From: CAG-303 sp034172985
GTDB taxonomy: Bacteria > Bacillota > Clostridia > Lachnospirales > Lachnospiraceae
Assembly: GCA_034172985.1 (NCBI GenBank)
Contig: JAXFDY010000186.1
Span: 1 to 5,541 of the forward strand
DNA: 5,541 bases
Direction: 5' to 3'
Part shown: positions 4,735-5,541 of the stretch, piece by piece
Position numbering within the stretch: the first letter of the stretch is position 1
Layout of the letters: every line of letters starts with the position of its first letter
Program-made: the position numbers and the translations under genes
Notes under the pieces: model-generated
Told to the model about the DNA's origin: nothing
What the model saw: only the letters and a program-made list of their open reading frames with translations
The model's database searches: none

Positions 4735-5541
4735 ATGTCAATGATAAATGTATCAAACCTGACCTTTGCGTACGAAGGTAGTTATGATAATGTGTTTGAA
4801 AATGTAAGCTTTCAAATTGATACAGATTGGAAATTAGGATTTACAGGAAGAAACGGAAGAGGGAAAACTACTTTTCTTAATCTTTTGATGGGGAAATATC
4901 CTTATAGTGGAACAATCAGCAAAAATGTTGAAGTGGAGTATTTCCCTTATTCTGTAGATGACACATCAAAGTTTTCAATCGAGGTCATGCAGGATATTTG
5001 TCCTTTTGCAGAGGATTGGGAATTCATAAAAGAAGCATCCTTGCTTGATATTGAATCAGAAGCACTTTACAGACCATTTGAAACGCTTTCCAACGGAGAG
5101 AGAACAAAAGTGCTCCTAGCTGCTTTATTTCTTGCACCTAATAGCTTTCTTCTAATAGATGAACCAACCAATCATCTAGATGCAGAGGCAAGAAAAAAAG
5201 TGGGGGAATATTTACAGCGTAAGAAAGGTTTTATTCTTGTCTCCCACGATAGAGCATTACTGGATAGCTGTGTAGACCATATTCTGTCCATAAATCGTGC
5301 TGACATTGAAATCCAGAAAGGTAATTTTTCTTCCTGGTGGAAAAATAAACAGCTTCAAGATGAGTTTGAATTAAGCCAGAACACGAAACTAAAAAAGGAA
5401 ATCGAAAGACTATCACAAGCGGCAAAACAAACTGAGGACTGGTCTGATAAAGTAGAAAAAAGCAAAAAGAATACAACCAATTCCGGTTCCAAAATTGACC
5501 GTGGATATGTAGGACACAAATCTGCGAAAATGATGAAACGT
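4735..5541 (+). CDS. Lsa/CplR-type ABC-F ribosomal protection protein (3' end beyond window)
   Basis: Cytoplasmic ABC-F ATPase that binds the ribosome and displaces antibiotics; the Lsa group gives resistance to pleuromutilins, lincosamides and streptogramin A. The 269 residues visible contain the first nucleotide-binding domain: Walker A GRNGRGKTT (38-46, with the R that Lsa proteins have), signature LSNGERTK (118-125), Walker B with catalytic E143 in LLIDEPTNHLD, and the switch H171 in SHD. From about 190 to 269 runs the charged inter-domain linker that reaches the peptidyl-transferase centre. No membrane segments are present, as expected. The second ATPase domain lies beyond the window; the full length should be near 490. 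GGAGG (4721-4725) precedes ATG 4735 by nine bases. The exact lsa/cplR subtype, and so the drug profile, is not decided here. Confidence 0.9.
   Translation, partial: MSMINVSNLTFAYEGSYDNVFENVSFQIDTDWKLGFTGRNGRGKTTFLNLLMGKYPYSGTISKNVEVEYFPYSVDDTSKFSIEVMQDICPFAEDWEFIKEASLLDIESEALYRPFETLSNGERTKVLLAALFLAPNSFLLIDEPTNHLDAEARKKVGEYLQRKKGFILVSHDRALLDSCVDHILSINRADIEIQKGNFSSWWKNKQLQDEFELSQNTKLKKEIERLSQAAKQTEDWSDKVEKSKKNTTNSGSKIDRGYVGHKSAKMMKR

Noticed and set aside
5231..5476. 81-aa open frame on the minus strand
   Set aside because: It is antisense to the ABC-F gene, which continues open to the window end with all expected motifs.
1..5541. CRISPR arrays, tRNA or rRNA genes, replication origin iterons
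   Set aside because: No regularly spaced direct repeats, cloverleaf-like sequence or rRNA-like segments were seen on either strand.

Overview
The window looks like part of an integrated mobile element in an AT-rich Gram-positive genome, most likely a gut Clostridia such as a Lachnospiraceae (inference from base composition, strong AAGGAG/GGAGG ribosome binding sites and the style of the recombinase and ABC-F proteins; no species is claimed). All genes that I accept are on the + strand.

Layout. Bases 5-1289 are a complete insertion sequence of the IS630 family: 27-bp imperfect inverted repeats, an intact DDE transposase (86-1273), and a TA target duplication inside a CTAG target. It appears to have landed inside a reading frame, whose 3' remainder is 1290-1689. 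An unrecognised small gene follows (1652-1903). Next is a regulatory pair: a tandem palindromic operator region (1906-1959), an XRE-family repressor-like gene (1979-2353) and, 21 bp later, an ORF6N-domain antirepressor-type gene (2375-3388) with a C-terminal region that carries a PLD-like HxRx4D motif. A large serine recombinase gene (3445-4488) comes next, but it is cut off inside its zinc-ribbon domain at about 4458.

Downstream of that junction the sequence changes character. A strong extended -10 promoter (about 4478-4506) leads into a long 5' leader with a 24-codon upstream ORF and alternative hairpins. This leader serves an Lsa/CplR-type ABC-F ribosomal protection gene (4735 to beyond the window end), the class that confers resistance to pleuromutilins, lincosamides and streptogramin A.

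How the parts may work together. The XRE protein probably represses its own operon from the palindromes just upstream. The ORF6N protein may act as its antagonist or as a DNA-binding partner, and the recombinase would have been the integration/excision enzyme. The truncation suggests that the recombinase is now dead and the element immobilised, with the ABC-F gene carried in, or brought alongside, by a separate rearrangement.

The most unusual signal is a pair of near-perfect 25-27 bp palindromes, one inside the ORF6N coding region and one just after its stop codon. They differ by paired compensatory changes, and in the same reading frame both encode versions of the same peptide (SKSQIVTL and SRSQFATL).
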